The notes under the pieces are model-generated. The model was not told the origin of the DNA, made no database searches, and saw nothing but the letters and a program-made list of their open reading frames with translations. A stretch of DNA of 64,000 nucleotides from Batillaria attramentaria (lineage: Eukaryota; Mollusca; Gastropoda; Batillariidae): assembly GCA_018292915.2 (NCBI GenBank), contig JACVVK020000295.1, forward strand, positions 705,001 to 769,000. Direction: 5' to 3'. Of this stretch, positions 1-26,229 are shown in pieces. The translations under genes were made by a program, and so were the position numbers. Position 1 is the stretch's first letter, and each line of letters opens with the position of its first letter.

Positions 1-366
1 CTCTGTATATATAGTACGCACGTTCACCCAGTTTCAGTTTCCTTCCAGCCTATAAGTGACGTACTTCCGTAACCGTCTACATCACACAGCAGAGACGTGT
101 AAACACGGATTCAGGAACAGACTGGCCGCCTTTAGAAGCCGCGTAGTAGATGGTCAACGTTACACGCTCGCTTTTGATAACGTCAAACGGTCACCCGTAA
201 ACAGTGATTCATAACGTTGATATGTTTGATTGGACTTGATTGAAACTGACTAGCGTGGCAACACCCAGCTTCGAATAAAGTTCTGTCCATCCGTTCTGAC
301 GCATTTACAGTGTTAGTCCTTATAAGTGGATGTGTACCTTATTGTATACGCTAAACCAGTTTAGGG

Positions 367-442
367 CTCAGCCCGGCGAAAAATCGCGTGCTGTCTGGTG
401 CCCAGACTACCTCAGGTTTGCGTTGGGTGTTTCGGGCTGAAA
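367..442. mobile_element. Small inverted-repeat element (MITE-like), copy 1
   Basis: About 76 bp bounded by CTCAGCCCGGCGAAAAATC on the left and TTTCGGGCTGAAA on the right, which are imperfect inverted repeats. The core CTACCTCAGGTTTG is shared with the copies at 946 and 3163. No coding capacity. It is the most diverged of the three copies. Confidence 0.55.
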
Positions 443-945
443 CCGACAGTCCGGAAAACCTTGCAGGAACTGAGGCCATCGTCAGGCATTGACCGTAAAC
501 AATGACTCATAAGCTTGATGCATGTATGTTCCGTTCGAAATTTGCTGTCACAACACTCGGCTTGGAAGAAACTTCTAGACATTTCTGTAAATGGATGCCG
601 TTTGCTGTACTGTACTATATACCATACATACTAAGCCGGCAGTGTCAGGAAAAGCTGCTAGCACAGTGCTCGGTGTGCTAACAATTTCCAGAAGCTATTG
701 TTTTACCATTAACTTTTTTGATCCAACATATGGTCCAGCTTGGTCGCGTTTACCTTACAGCCCACGACAACAGAAGGAAAAAAAAAACCCTGAAGGCTTG
801 GCAAACGACAGGAGGTGGTTTTTCCCCCGCGTCCCTTCTGACCATGCTTTGCGTAAAGCGGAGCAGAAGTGTTTTGGTAAGTCAACTTAGGTCAGCGAGC
901 TACTGCTGGTAATACTTTGTAAGTCAGTCACACGGCAGTCTACAG

Positions 946-1033
946 TTCAGCCCGATAAATCACGTGCTCTCTGGTGCGCAGCACGGGTTAGGGACAAGCT
1001 ACCTCAGGTTTAAGGTAGATTTTTCGGGCTGAA
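946..1033. mobile_element. Small inverted-repeat element (MITE-like), copy 2
   Basis: An 88-bp unit starting TTCAGCCCGATAAATCACG and ending GATTTTTCGGGCTGAA. The ends are inverted repeats of one another. The inner CTACCTCAGG/TTTAAGGTAG can also pair, so the whole unit folds back. The flank GTCTACAG on the left is shared with copy 3, so the element may extend a few bases further. Confidence 0.6.
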
Positions 1034-2040
1034 GCATGAGCTGATGGTGCCAGTGCTTGTTCCAGTTTCTCTTACGTCGTCGCTATGGAGAATCAGAGAC
1101 ATCTGTGTTGGTCTCTGAGACTGAGAGAATATAGTGAATTAGAATCCAGAATCAGTGAGAATAGTTTGTGTGGGTGTAATGCGGATTTCAAGATTTGTGT
1201 TTATTGAGTACATTGAAACTGCATATAACGAAGGTTATTCAAAGTTTCAGAAGTGAGTGATTACAGTGACTATTGATTCAGGTTTCTGGACACAACTTTA
1301 CTCCCATGCCTTGCTTCTATGGAGTGTTGGAGTACGTAGTTCTGCAGGTGTTTCCTTGGTTGCTTTCCTCCAACTCTGGATCCAGACATTTTGCTTTAAA
1401 GGGACTGCTTTGTTGAGTTTTCCGTCGACAGTGTAGAACGGATATATAAGGTGGCTTTGCTTGGTTCACGCATCTGCCAGCACCCAGCTGATTCATCATA
1501 AGGATGGACGTTGGCAGTGTGTTCGGTGACCTCTGTGCCCTCGATGCTTAGGTCAAGGCATTTGTCCAGTGACACAGAAGTAATATGCTATGCAGGCAAC
1601 ACTTTATTACCCGAACAGCGGCCGCTGTACTTTGTCAGGAAGAATATTCAGTTAAGCCTTTTTCGATCTGTCAAAATCATTGAAGAAGGCCTTTGTGATT
1701 CGCTGTCTTTCAGACTTCCTCAGTCGTGACTAACTTTGGTCGGGGGAAGGGCGTAACATGCACTCGATGAATAGATTGCTTCATGGCAATCTTCAAAGTT
1801 ATTTTCAGAATAATCATACATTTTGTTTTGTGGTGTTTTGTTTTGTGTTTTTTTTTTTTTTTTTGTTTTTGTTTTTTTTTTGCCATGTGAGTCATCATCA
1901 AGTGATCTGTTGTTTACCATCCGGTTGGGTTTTTTCAATAAAAAAAAAAGTTGTAGCTGTTTAAAAAAAAAAGTTTCCTTGTCAAATTAGAATGTGTACT
2001 ATTGTCACTTGCTTCGGCAGGAGGTGCATAGCTTGCATAT

Positions 2041-2620
2041 GTTCACTATAGTTTTACAGGCTCGTATTGCAGTGGTGTTTGTCTTGACTCTTCCCTTGTC
2101 GTTCAAGCCAAGGCTGATCTGTCCCAACACGTCTTACATAAAAACCTCAGTCTTTCACGGCTGACAGTTACTGTACAGTTGAGCAAATGGTAGTCTTCAG
2201 GTTCTTGATCATTATATCCGTGTTTTTGCAGGATCTTATTGCAAGGATGTTTTGTCTGGACTCATCCCTTGTTCTTTTAGGCGGACCCGTCCCAGCATAA
2301 GAATATCATTGGTACATAATTTCGAAGGTTGACAGTCCTCTTGGTTCTAGATCACCGATTTTCAGGGTTCTGTCACAAGGGTGTTTTGAGTTGAGTGTTC
2401 TTTCGTCCATAAAAAAACTCAAACTTTCACGGCAAACAACTGCTGTACAACTGAGAAATAATATTCTTCTTGGTTCTCACAATCACTGGTTTTGCAAGGT
2501 CTTATTTCAAGTATGTTTTGTCTTGAGTGGTCTCTCGCCCATAAAAACTCAACCTTTCACGGCCAATAATTGCTGTACAGTTGAAGAATGATAGTCTTCC
2601 TGGTCCTCAGATCCGTCACG
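2041..2620. repeat. Diverged tandem repeat, about 4 units of 130-170 bp
   Basis: Four degenerate units follow one another. Landmarks recur in order in each: TGTTTTGTCT(T/G)GA near 2076, 2248, 2382 and 2514; then a CTTTCACGGC block in most units; then CTGTACA(G/A)(T/C)TGA; then (A/T)CTTC(A/T/C)(T/G)GGTTCT. Spacing between landmarks is 172, 134 and 132 bp. No reading frame is conserved across units, so this reads as non-coding tandem duplication. Confidence 0.6.
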
Positions 2621-3162
2621 TATTTCACTCCTCGTGTCCCGCAGGTCTTCAGTATTACGTTACGTAGGTTTCAGTAGGTTGGAAAACCACGCTTAGTGAC
2701 TGTCACTCTACCGTTCTGGCAATAATTGCCCAGAACCATTTAAAAGCCCACCAGATAATAGTGTGAGCTTGCGGGATCATTAGGGTTTTGTGTGGAGGGT
2801 ATGTGGCACGCATATAAACCAGCTTAATGCCTGCCGAGTATTGTGCCGACCGCACACGGGAGCTTGCTTCGGAGGGGGAGGAGGAGGAAAGCGGGGGGAA
2901 TTCTTGCTGTCACAAAACTCTGACATACATCACTGGTTATTTGTGTGCAAAAGCCTCGGTGGTAGGTGGTAGTAGGTAGCGTAGATGGCCGGTGGTTTGG
3001 ATAAAGTGGTGGGTGAACGACTTTTCCTGGAAAACTCACAAGCATTACAGACAGGTTTGAGCACGAGGATGTTCATTTTGTTGTTGTTGACGACAAATCG
3101 GGCCTCATTTGCGAGGTGTCTTGAACTGGATATCTATGTGCTGTGATATATCTAGTCTACAG

Positions 3163-3263
3163 TTCAGCCCGAAAAATCATGTGGTCTCCCGTGCACAGCA
3201 CAGGGTCAGACAGTAGGGAAAGCAGGCAGGCCGCCTCAGGTTTGAGGTAGATTTTTCGGGCTG
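3163..3263. mobile_element. Small inverted-repeat element (MITE-like), copy 3
   Basis: About 100 bp with ends TTCAGCCCGAAAAATCATG and GATTTTTCGGGCTG. It is the best-preserved copy: the terminal CAGCCCGAAAAATC and GATTTTTCGGGCTG are perfect reverse complements over 14 bp. The core CCTCAGGTTTGAGGTAG matches copies 1 and 2. It is slightly longer because of about 15 extra bases before the core. Confidence 0.65.
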
Positions 3264-4370
3264 TAGTATGGACATAGCACTCGTTGCTGGAACATCATAC
3301 CATGGGTTGCAGCTCCTGCAACACGCTATCGTAGATTGTATGATGTGGTACGGGTATGCTAGGTTCTCTTCAAACGCCCGAGGCGCCGCAGGGCTGGAAG
3401 ATAAAGCTGTGAAAGCCTGCTGCTTCTAAGCACTACTTTTGTGCAAAGCTCCACCCTGCTGTTCACTCTGATGTTAATTAGTGAAAGATTCCATCATACT
3501 CCGTCGTCTGCAAGGATACCGCACTTCTTCCATGTGATGGCATTACGGTAGGAAGCATGTGATTGGTTTTGTTGTTAATTTACAAATCGTTCGGTTCCTT
3601 TTGGGAGACGTGAAGCAAAACAGCGACAAAATTGCAGTCCTTCTTTGACCTGCCATCATGGTTCGTCGTGTGTGTCGTGACTCCCGTGTCAGCCCCCCAC
3701 ACAGGTTTTTGCACTTCGATTCTGGGTGTTGTTCCACCCATTTGGTTGTCACCTCCCGAATGCGTAATAACTGTGCCACGGTTGATGCAACAGAAGCTCA
3801 CGTGTGCGAGTCGTAGGAGTCAATACTGGCCATACAACGTGATGTGCCTCTTGCTAGTTGACATAACCTGCCCCGCAAAATCCATGACTCGGGACCACTC
3901 CTGGAAACTGACAGTTCCACATCACTGAAAGACATGTTGTTTCTGCGCACAGGTTACAGTTTTCGATCTTCTGCCGACTTGGAGAGAAACACCGGGTAAA
4001 AGGTACTGATTGAGCCCTGTGAGTGGGCACACTAAAGAAATCTGCGATTATAATGAATCTCTTCAGTACTTGAATCAATAATGGAAAGCGCCTTTGTTTC
4101 TCTGGGCGGGTGGGTCCTCGCGTCTTCGTGTGACGAGCAAATTATTCTGCGGCTGGTGTTTCTGTGTTCGGACAAACAGTGCCCATGTGATTGATAAATG
4201 GGATGAGATCCCTCTGCTTGCAACATCGGTTTTAGTGTGAATGCAGGTATCAGAAAGGCTTGCGTGCGTCATAGAAACACAGGTTATAGGTTTTATGCAA
4301 GTACAACGTACCAGAAAGGCTCGCGTGCTTCACAGAAACGTACCGTTGTTTTTCAGCGAGGTTAAGGCCA

Positions 4371-4372
<2 letters not shown>

Positions 4373-4442
<70 letters not shown>
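4373..4442. repeat. (CA)n microsatellite
   Basis: About 35 uninterrupted CA dinucleotides. Overlapping open frames on both strands (poly-His-Thr and poly-Cys-Val) are artefacts of the repeat. Confidence 0.95.
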
Positions 4443-4444
<2 letters not shown>

Positions 4445-7400
4445 GAAAGAAAATCACTACTGTTTTTTCCAGCATTTCCAGCACAAGCCACAGTCCCGTT
4501 ATCGGGAAAGTTATTGACGCTGTCAGGGTTTGCAGGTTGGGTTTCCACGCCACCGGGGGAGTTTCTTGGGGACATTAATTTTGTACGGTCCTCATCAAGG
4601 TAGGGAGAGAAATGGATGAATCTTGTGTCTTCTCTGTATCTTCAGGCATTATTCTGTCCATTTGCAACACGGCAGTTTCGTTCTGGTTGAGTGATTGAGG
4701 TGGGCAGGTTCATTTGTCATTTATGAATTCTTTTTGTTTTCGCTCAGGCTGTTAAAAAGCAAAGATGGATTCTTTATTGAGTCAGCTTCAGTGCAGTGAT
4801 TTTTGAATTGGGGCTTAGGACGGCCGCCTCTTGGGTATGTATTCGGCCCGTGATGTACGGATTTCCCAAACCTTTGTCCTACAACTGTTTCTGCACGCTC
4901 CTAGGTCGAGGCAAACAAACTCCTGAGTAGATAATTGCACATCTGTTAATTGTACATCTGGACACAACACGTCAATCATACGCATTGTGGCAATGACCAC
5001 TGAACACAAATTGTCAACAGCGCCTCTCTCCGGTGGCAATTTTACCGAAGCATACAGGCCAGGTACCTTGCCAATCTTTGTTTCCATCCTGCACCATTCC
5101 CGTGGTACTCTCAGGCTTTGCCATAAATCGAGGATGGACAGCAGAAAAATCATCGCCATGGTAACCAGGTCGATCCGGGCCGGCGATGAAGCGCTCAGTT
5201 CAGTGCGACAGGTGACTAGAGAAGCAGAGATTGGTAGACACTGATTTTGTATTCTCTCTTTCCCTGAGGACAGGAGGCAGGGGAAACTAAAAGAGACAAG
5301 GCGTTCTGTGCACGCCCACAACCCGTTAAAGAAGCTTTAGAACCACAGTAAGGTCACCTGCACTGAGATAGCTAGAACGGCCCAGGAAGTGTGTGTTACC
5401 TGTGTAACTACAGTGTGTGATTTTAGAAATGTCATATGCGTGAAGCTACTGTCAAAGGTGCAGTAAAACACGTTTGGTATTGCAGATTGGAACCCATTTT
5501 TCACACACACACCCCCCCCCCCACCCCCCACCCCCACGTGTTTGCACGGTTAGAGTGGTCAAGGTTTTGTTGAAAACTGGTGCTGTGCTTTGCTTTAGGT
5601 CTGAAAGAGGGGGAACTGGAGTTGTTAGGCTTTCTTGTGTGTTGTCAATGGTTTTGCAAAGGGTACACGTGCTTGGCTGCAGTTGAAGAGGAAACAATGC
5701 AAGTGGCATGTTCTATAAATCAAAAAAAAAGTTACTTTCGAGCGTTTGGCCAGAAAAAGAAAGGAAATCGAGAGCGGAAGAGCTTGCTACGCAACGCGAT
5801 CATGACTCAGTGCACATCCATTACTGCACCTTTAACCAGAAGAACTCTGTGCCCACCACTTCCTGCTGGGGGAGTCGGCGACAAAACGGAAAATGGTGCA
5901 ATGCATTATCGATGACACACAACACAACACAACAGCATGGCCAGACCGTGGCTAGCGTCGGCCCGTTTTGAAGTTCCAAACTGAATCAGATGTCGGTTCG
6001 ATAATTGTTTGGGGGGGCAGACGATGCGGCAAGTGTTGCACCTGAGATCGATACAGGGTGCTGCAGTACCCCAAGTGTTGTCAACCGGCGGCCGTGCATG
6101 GTTCCTGCTAATGGGATCGAGTCAAGTGAACATTGTGTGGAAAATGTGCACTGTTGTTTCTTCTTTTTTTCCTTTTTTTTGCGTGTGTGTCGCCGGAGCG
6201 GAGTTACCTTGAAATGGTTTTCAAAATCGCCAGCAAATGTCACCCCCGGTGTAGGCGGATATTGTGCGTGCGTTCTATAATGTAGTGACCGAGTGTCGAC
6301 TAACGGCGACAATTTCAGTTTCCTTGTATGTAAACGTCATAGTTACATTGCAGTTCTTCAGTCGGCTTTTGTTCAACACTGCAGACGTTTCCTCGATGTG
6401 ATCTGAATTTGCTTCCTCGATGTGATCTGAATTTGTTTCCTCGATGTGACCAGTATCCGTTTTCTTGATCCGTTTTCACTCGAAAGTTACTTGTTTTTTG
6501 TCACGTGATAACTGTCATATTCACGGGGACAGAGACAACGCAGAAGTAAAAGTGCCGCTTCATTGCAGGCAGTCTGGTCGGCCTTAACGCCAGCGATAAG
6601 TCACGTTTTCTGTACAAAAGGGATTGCAGTGTTATAGTGCTCACACCTACAGATCAGTGAAATGTACAATGCCCTTCACTGCGGCGCTTTGATGTCGCAC
6701 GCAATTGTTACTTCTGACAGGTAAAGAAAGGGCAGGGGGAAAAAAACGTACGGTATTACACAAGTTGTTGATAAGGAAGGACAAGACTGCAGAACAGTTT
6801 TCCTTAGTGTCAAGATGTGTGCTGGCCGTGACAGCTACGTGTAGGTTGAAGGTGTCGGATTTTTTTTCTCTCTCCTGTCTTTCTGGGCTGAGGATGGGAA
6901 TTAGTTGACTTGAGTGTTACGCAGACCTTGCGTTTGTAATCGCTTGAAGGATACGTGAAGTGGAGGACTCTCTTCCTGATACGAAAACGCTTAGGGCCTG
7001 AAGTTTGCTGCGATGTTAGAAGAAGGTTTCACTAAAACAAATCCTCTGATGACTTTAAAGAGGTCCTATTTCAGTTTCCTTCACATATCGTTGAGCTCAC
7101 CAAATAGAACAGCGTGCATGGATTGAAAGTTTTTACAACGACTTCGCACGTGAAAGTGGGTCGTCTGCTATTGCTTTGTCGTATTTCAGTTGATTTGTTT
7201 CCCACGACTTGGAGTACACACGGTTGTTTGCACACGGATTTGGCGCGGGTACTGACTAAGTTACTTACTTCAAGGTTTCTGTTACAACAGAAAAAGACAT
7301 AAATAACCACGTTGAACATACGCTTTTGTGGTGAGGATATTTATGTCGGATCTTACGTAAAAGTTACACCAACATCATGAGAGGAAGGGAGAACTGCACC

Positions 7401-7757
7401 CTCCTAACTAGCACACCAACAAGCAGACGACATGCCACGTGCACTTTGTACCAGGATTGCCGACGCGTTGTGAAGTCAGAGTCGTCTGCGTTTTTCACAT
7501 GACATCAGTTCTTCACAGACAGAGGGTGGCGCAAAAGACCTGCATAGCCCGTAGACTGCCTTTGTAATTTGTTTTTTACGTTCAAGCTGAATTATAGTAT
7601 AGAGAAATCACGCAAGGAGCTCAGAACTTCACCTTACAATCCAAACGGTTTTCACAAAGAGGAATGGAGCAAAGGATCTGTATTGTGTAGCCCAAACAGC
7701 GCCTTTCTAGTTCTTTTTTACGTCGAGAACAAGCTCAAATGTAGTTCACTGAAAATC

Positions 7758-20844
<13,087 letters not shown>

Positions 20845-21289
20845 CAATTGTTCTTTAAAAAAAAAAAATGTGTGTTTGTGATGCGCATTCTGTTCATGCT
20901 CCACACCTGTTTTCCTCAGGCATTTTGATCAAGTCTTATTTTTGTTGTTGTTTTGTTTGTTTCTCTGCTGTTTTTGTTTGTTTGTTTTTTCCTAAATTAT
21001 TCTACAATTTGTACCACCTCCTGAATAAATACCTGATTGATCACTCACAGAAGTGAATGAGTCTGAGGATGAGTCAGACACTAGTGATTTGCATTGTGTG
21101 GGCTCAAGCAGTATTTGTAAAACGGTGCTTCAGATACCGTGAAATCCTGCTAGGTGCTGCCTTTGCTGAAAAACACTGATGGCAAGAGAGGGTTTTTTTC
21201 TACTGCACATGAACTTCTCACAGCAGCGACTGTGTACAATTTCATTGGAGTACTTTAGAGTGCTATTGGCAAGCATTCTGGCAACCAAA

Positions 21290-21460
21290 GGATGTCAGTT
21301 TCAAGTCAGTCACAAGTCAGTTTCGTGTCATTTGGTCCCTTTGAGTGCTACCAGCTAACATTCTGGCAGTCTGACGATGCCAGTTCCATGTAGTTCAAAG
21401 TCAGTTTCAAATAGTTCAAAGTCAGCTTCAAGTGATTGACAGTCAGTTTCAAGTCATTCT
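21290..21460. repeat. Short degenerate repeat of AAGTCAGTTTCAAGT
   Basis: Variants of (A/C)AGTCAGTTTCAA(G/A)T recur about seven times, with a larger CTA(A)CATTCTGGCA block seen twice (21269 and 21357). Non-coding. Confidence 0.5.
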
Positions 21461-22086
21461 CAAAGGAGGGAAACCTGGAAACGATTCAGCAGCATAAAGG
21501 CAGACTGACCACTGACCAGACACACTCTGGTGATTCCTTTGACCAGGATTTTCTGACATTGCCAAATGTTATGCCTGACCCTGCTAGGCATCAACTTACA
21601 CTCAGCACTCAAAAGGATTAAGAAGTAGGCAAATTTTGTTTTTCTGTTGGTTTTGTTGAATAAGAACAAGCCATGTCTTCTCTTCTTTCAGTTTCTGCCC
21701 CCGAGTCTTTTTCACCAAGGCAAGCCCCTTAAAATCCACTGACTTCATTTCAAGGGAAGATATTCTGAACATAGTGTTTACAGCGTGAATCACAAAATGT
21801 ACACTGTGAACCACGAAATACCTAGAGTGCTATCTCTGTACGATATTCTAGCCACTTTCGAACAAGAGTAGAGTTCATCGTATCTGTCGTGCCAGCTGGC
21901 TTTTCAGTGAGAAGTGAATTTTCGTTTCGGATCATTTCTTGCAACTTTGTTCTCAGTGCATAATGGACATCCCAGGGTACTTTTGACATTGTTTGCCTGC
22001 GAGTATCTTGAATGAAATTTTGGCAAGTTCTTTTTTCACCTACCGGTACACACTGTGATTCTGTACTTGACTGCTATTCTCTATTT

Positions 22087-22163
22087 GTGACCCTCCACCA
22101 CGAAATGAGTCGTCCTGTGCTATTTGTTCATGTTACAAGACAACCCATTTCGTGGTGGGTCAC
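22087..22163. mobile_element. 77-bp fold-back element
   Basis: The left arm GTGACCCTCCACCACGAAAT and the right arm ending ATTTCGTGGTGGGTCAC are inverted repeats, about 21 of 23 positions, around a loop of about 30 bp. It would form a stable hairpin in RNA. The GTGACCC end relates it to the element at 20043. Confidence 0.7.
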
Positions 22164-22716
22164 ATTTATCCAGGTTGTTTTTTGTTTTGGTTTTTTTGGT
22201 AAACAAAATCTTTTATGAAGGAGTCTACAGTCTTGTTTTTTTCTATTTCACACCCCCCCCCCCCCCCCTCATCTGTGCCACAAGCATCAAATAAGGCTAT
22301 GGGTTTTTTTAATTTCCCCAACTTGGTATTTTTGTTAATTCTGTCTTGCAAAATGGTGTTTTTGTAAGCATGAATACATAGCTGTATGACTGTTCATTAT
22401 GAGTGTGTGTGTGTGTCAAAAAATTTTTTTAAATGGCAATTTTTGATTGTTTACTTCTACTGAGCGTTGACAGTGTATCCAAGGTTGTGAGCCTTCTTCT
22501 GTCAAAGGGCTTGAAAGTCAGCTTGTATGTCTGCACTTTTTGATTTTCATGGGAGTAAACCTGCTTTGTAAATAACTTTGCCAGAATTCAGTATCTCCGT
22601 AGTGTCTGCCTCTTTGAGAGACCTCAACAGGCCATATGGTTTGTTGGTGGCTTGATAATCCGTGCATGTGTGCGTGTTTCCAATACTGTACAAACTGCGC
22701 TGTTTATTTCTCTAAG

Positions 22717-22717
<1 letters not shown>

Positions 22718-22757
<40 letters not shown>
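22718..22757. repeat. (GT)n microsatellite
   Basis: About 20 GT units in the downstream region of ARHGAP39. Confidence 0.95.
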
Positions 22758-22759
<2 letters not shown>

Positions 22760-24454
22760 CGAGAGAAAGAAAGACTATGTTGCATATATACTCATGGTTT
22801 ACATCTATGAATTAAAATTCCAAAGGTGCGCTTTAATTTCTTCAAGCATAGAGTGTAAAATATTTGTATTTAAGTTATATATTTCTGTTTGTTATGATGA
22901 TTGAACTGGATTGACTTACCACGGATCATCATGCTTTTTTGTTGTTTCAGTTTGTTTTCAAGTACATGTATGCCCAGAAGATAGAGTGATAGTATTAAAG
23001 TTTGTCTCATGCGTTTACTTTGCCACCAAAACCCTCGTAGTCTGTGACCATTACCAAGGCTGATTATGACAGCACAAGGGAACTTTTGTCATATTCACAC
23101 TGGATGCCCATCCTTTTGAAATGTTACATGTCGTTAAACTGTTTGACCGTCATAAGTCCATGAATAGAAAACACTCTGCTGTTCTTCGTTCCCACAGCGC
23201 TACGCCTTTTACATGTGAGTGTGTGTGTGTCTGTCAGTAGTGATCCAAAGCCATTGCAAAGATTATCTTCTTTGTTTTTTTAATGTAGCAATCAGAAAGG
23301 TTACATGTGTTTTTCAGGTAAAACTTCTTTGGTATATTTTTTTAAATCACTTTTTAAGCACCAGAAGTTCCTTGTAGACATACTGTCTGAAGCAAGGTCA
23401 GCCGATAGGACAGTTTTTCTTCTTCTTCTTTTTTTTTCTTTTTTTTTTTCCAGTATCTCAGTATTTGTTTTCTTCTCTTTTTTCAGTATTTTTTCCTCTC
23501 TTTTTTATAATTTTTTTGTTGTTGTTTCAGGGGGGTTTTTGGGGGGTTTTTTAGTATCAGTTTGTTCTGGTTATTTTTGGTGTGAATTTTTTTGTTGTTG
23601 GTTTTAGTCTCATACACTGTAGTTTGGGGTTTTTTTTTTATGTTTTTGTTTTTTTCACACTTTATTTAAGCCCTCTCCTGGGCGCCTTACACACCAACCA
23701 TCTGTTTGCATTTGGATCAAATTTCATGCATTTTTCAGGTTACAACAAAATGAAATAGATGTACTGCGGGTTTGATGCTTTAGCCTGTTTGCACTGAAGC
23801 AGGTTTTAATTCTACTGCTTTATTAATGCACGAGCATCACATCTTTTTTTTTTTGCTTTTTTTCTTTTTTTCTCTTCTTTTGTAGTTTTGCTCCACTCAT
23901 ATCCTTTTTCAGTCTAGTTTCATATCGATTGGTGAATAAGACCGATCAGTGTTCTATGACAGTGGACGTTTTGGGTGTAAATTTCTTGCTTTAATGCGCT
24001 CCTTCTGTTGCGAGTTGATGTGATATCATTATGTTTTATGTTGCCGTGTGTGACTGTGTGTAGAAAATTGATTTCCGGCTGACTGATTTTATCTGTAATG
24101 CACTTGTAATGGATTGAAAGTAATCACACTTCATCGGGTATTACCAGCATAACTGGAATAGATGTGCAACTCATTTTCATGTAGATGATATGTATTCCAT
24201 AATTGATATAATGGTTTTGCATACATGTGTGTGAGTATTTATTTGAAGCTGTATTAAAAATGTAAATATCCCAATCGCTTGCTTGTGTATAATCAACTGT
24301 CTGGTAGCCTTGTGTGCGTGTTTGAATTCGTCACCGTCACGTGGTGTGTGCTGCCCACCGTTTCCTTTAGGAAACTGTTAAGTTTTGGGTGATCAGTGAG
24401 AAGAGCTGAAGTTTGTTCATGAGGAAATGAAAAATGAAAACTTCATGTGTACGT

Positions 24455-24496
<42 letters not shown>
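24455..24496. repeat. (CA)n microsatellite
   Basis: About 20 CA units, followed by CGAGCGCGC. Confidence 0.95.
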
Positions 24497-24499
<3 letters not shown>

Positions 24500-26229
24500 C
24501 GCGCATGTGCACAATTTTGTTCCATTTTCGTGTTCCAGAAAACCACATGTTTATATAAACGGCTTTGAACAACCCTTATCTATCAGTTTGAATGGTCAAC
24601 TGTTGTGCAATGCAGCTCTTCACACTCCTAAATATAGAACAAGTGTTTCCTGTACATGTATTTTTTTTTCCTTCCTTATTCCGTGAACAAACGCGAGTGT
24701 GTCCGTTGTGAAATGAACGTTATACCATGCTTCCTCCGGATCAAGCTCATCGTAATTCTACATGCCACACCATACACATGCATCATGCATGAATAATCGA
24801 CATCAAAAAGGCTTTATGTATCTACATCTCAAGTGCAATGCCTTACAATTATCAAAATGTGTATTTCACCCTCTTTCTGCTGTGAATATTCTGTTGTGAG
24901 TGTAGATGTCCATTTGCGTGGTAATTTTTGTTTTCCCTCTCCATTAATGGATGCCGAAAATAAAATGAAGATTGTATGATGTTCCGTGATTATTTCAATT
25001 GAAGCTGGTCCCAACTCTGTCTCTGTACAGCTTGATTGAAACAGGTGATCACTGTTGACGGACAAATTTTATCTGTTGTGTATGTTTGCTTTTTTGTACA
25101 TGTACAGTACTGACGCAGTACTTGATCAAGGGCACTGAACCTTTGCGTGTGTGGACTGTAATGCTGGAGTTACCTGTACTGATTGAATTTCTATTTCTGG
25201 CTGATGAAAACTTGAGCTTGAGCCTAAAGATAAATGTTTCATGATTGAGAGCGTCATTCATCAGGGTTTGTACTGGTTATTGTAGTTACCTGAACTGTCT
25301 TGGAATTGCCATCCCCAACATTGGAAAAAGGAACAGACTGTACATGTTACCCCCCCCAGTTTGCAAGTGAGAGATTTCTTGTATCTGTTGCTCCTACTGT
25401 GTTTATCATGTCTGTGTAGACTGGCTTAGCCTTTCAGTATTGAATACCAGTAATTTCACATCACTGGATTGTGGAAAAGAAGTTATCAAAAAATGTCAGT
25501 CTGTTTTGTTGATGAAAGTGCATGTACTGGAATGTACTACAATCTTACCAGTCTGTATAAGTTCAGTCTTTCCAATAGAAATTTCTGTCATATTTTTGTT
25601 TTTAATCTTTTCATTTTAATGAATGCTTTCAGATTGTGGTGAGATCATGCAATGTTTTGGGGTTTTGTTCTGTTTTTTCCTTGTTTTGTTTTTTCGGGGC
25701 AGGTTTTATATGAAGACTGGGCCTTGCACATGTAATCATAAAGACCACTAATGTTGGACATCTTTGTAAACTTTTTATCTCTACCCACAGGTAGCACTAG
25801 TGCAAAATTTAATCATAACAGACACTGTATTAGACATTGTAATTATCGTTGAATCCCCTTACAGTATAAGAAGCATTTAACTTATTGCATACTTTTTCCT
25901 CCCTGGTTTGGGGAGGGAAAAAAATCTTTCAGTGCAGTGTGATGTCCAGCTAGGATTAGAAGTTCTCTATAAATATTCATGTGTGTACAATGTATCTACT
26001 GGTCTTGGAGCAGTTTCACAACAGCTGTGGCATTCAAGCAATGTCACTGTTATCACTAGTGAGTGGATGTGAGCCATAAGATTTATTCATTAAGCCATGC
26101 AGCTCATGGCTGCAGTGCATAATTCCAACAAAATCCTGCAAGACCATCTTCCGACTGTTTGCCATGTACATGTTCACACCAAAGATTCTGTGTCGGCCAA
26201 TAAAGATTGTATGAAAAAAAAAAAACCTG

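Larger units (their letters stand above)
1..7750. other. No recognisable gene; upstream or intronic sequence with repeats
   Basis: I see no exon with recognisable homology here on either strand. Open frames are short and lack family motifs. In particular I find no WW-domain exon, although ARHGAP39 proteins of other animals begin with two WW domains. Those exons could lie left of the window, making this stretch an intron, or the transcript could start just before 7,758. The stretch contains three small inverted-repeat elements, one diverged tandem repeat and a CA microsatellite, listed separately. Confidence 0.6.
20845..26210 (+). other. ARHGAP39 3' UTR and downstream sequence
   Basis: There are no coding exons here that I can support. 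Candidate poly(A) hexamers include AATAAA at 21023 (close, giving a short UTR), several in between, and CCAATAAAGATTGTATG followed by an A run near 26198-26225, which would give a 5.4-kb UTR. The stretch also has a fold-back element (22087), GT and CA microsatellites (22718, 24456) and T-rich tracts around 23420-23640. The choice of poly(A) site needs transcript data. Confidence 0.4.

Noticed and set aside
1005..1020. let-7-like TGAGGTAG in the small inverted-repeat elements
   Set aside because: Only eight bases match, they come from the inner palindrome of the element, and the rest of the let-7 sequence is absent.
4241..4603. ORFs with poly-His-Thr or poly-Cys-Val tracts
   Set aside because: Artefacts of the CA microsatellite.
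4815..5321. Minus-strand 168-codon ORF, the longest in the left third
   Set aside because: No family motif, no good splice or start context and no repeat partner; composition is ordinary. It may be a transposon fragment, but nothing supports a gene call.
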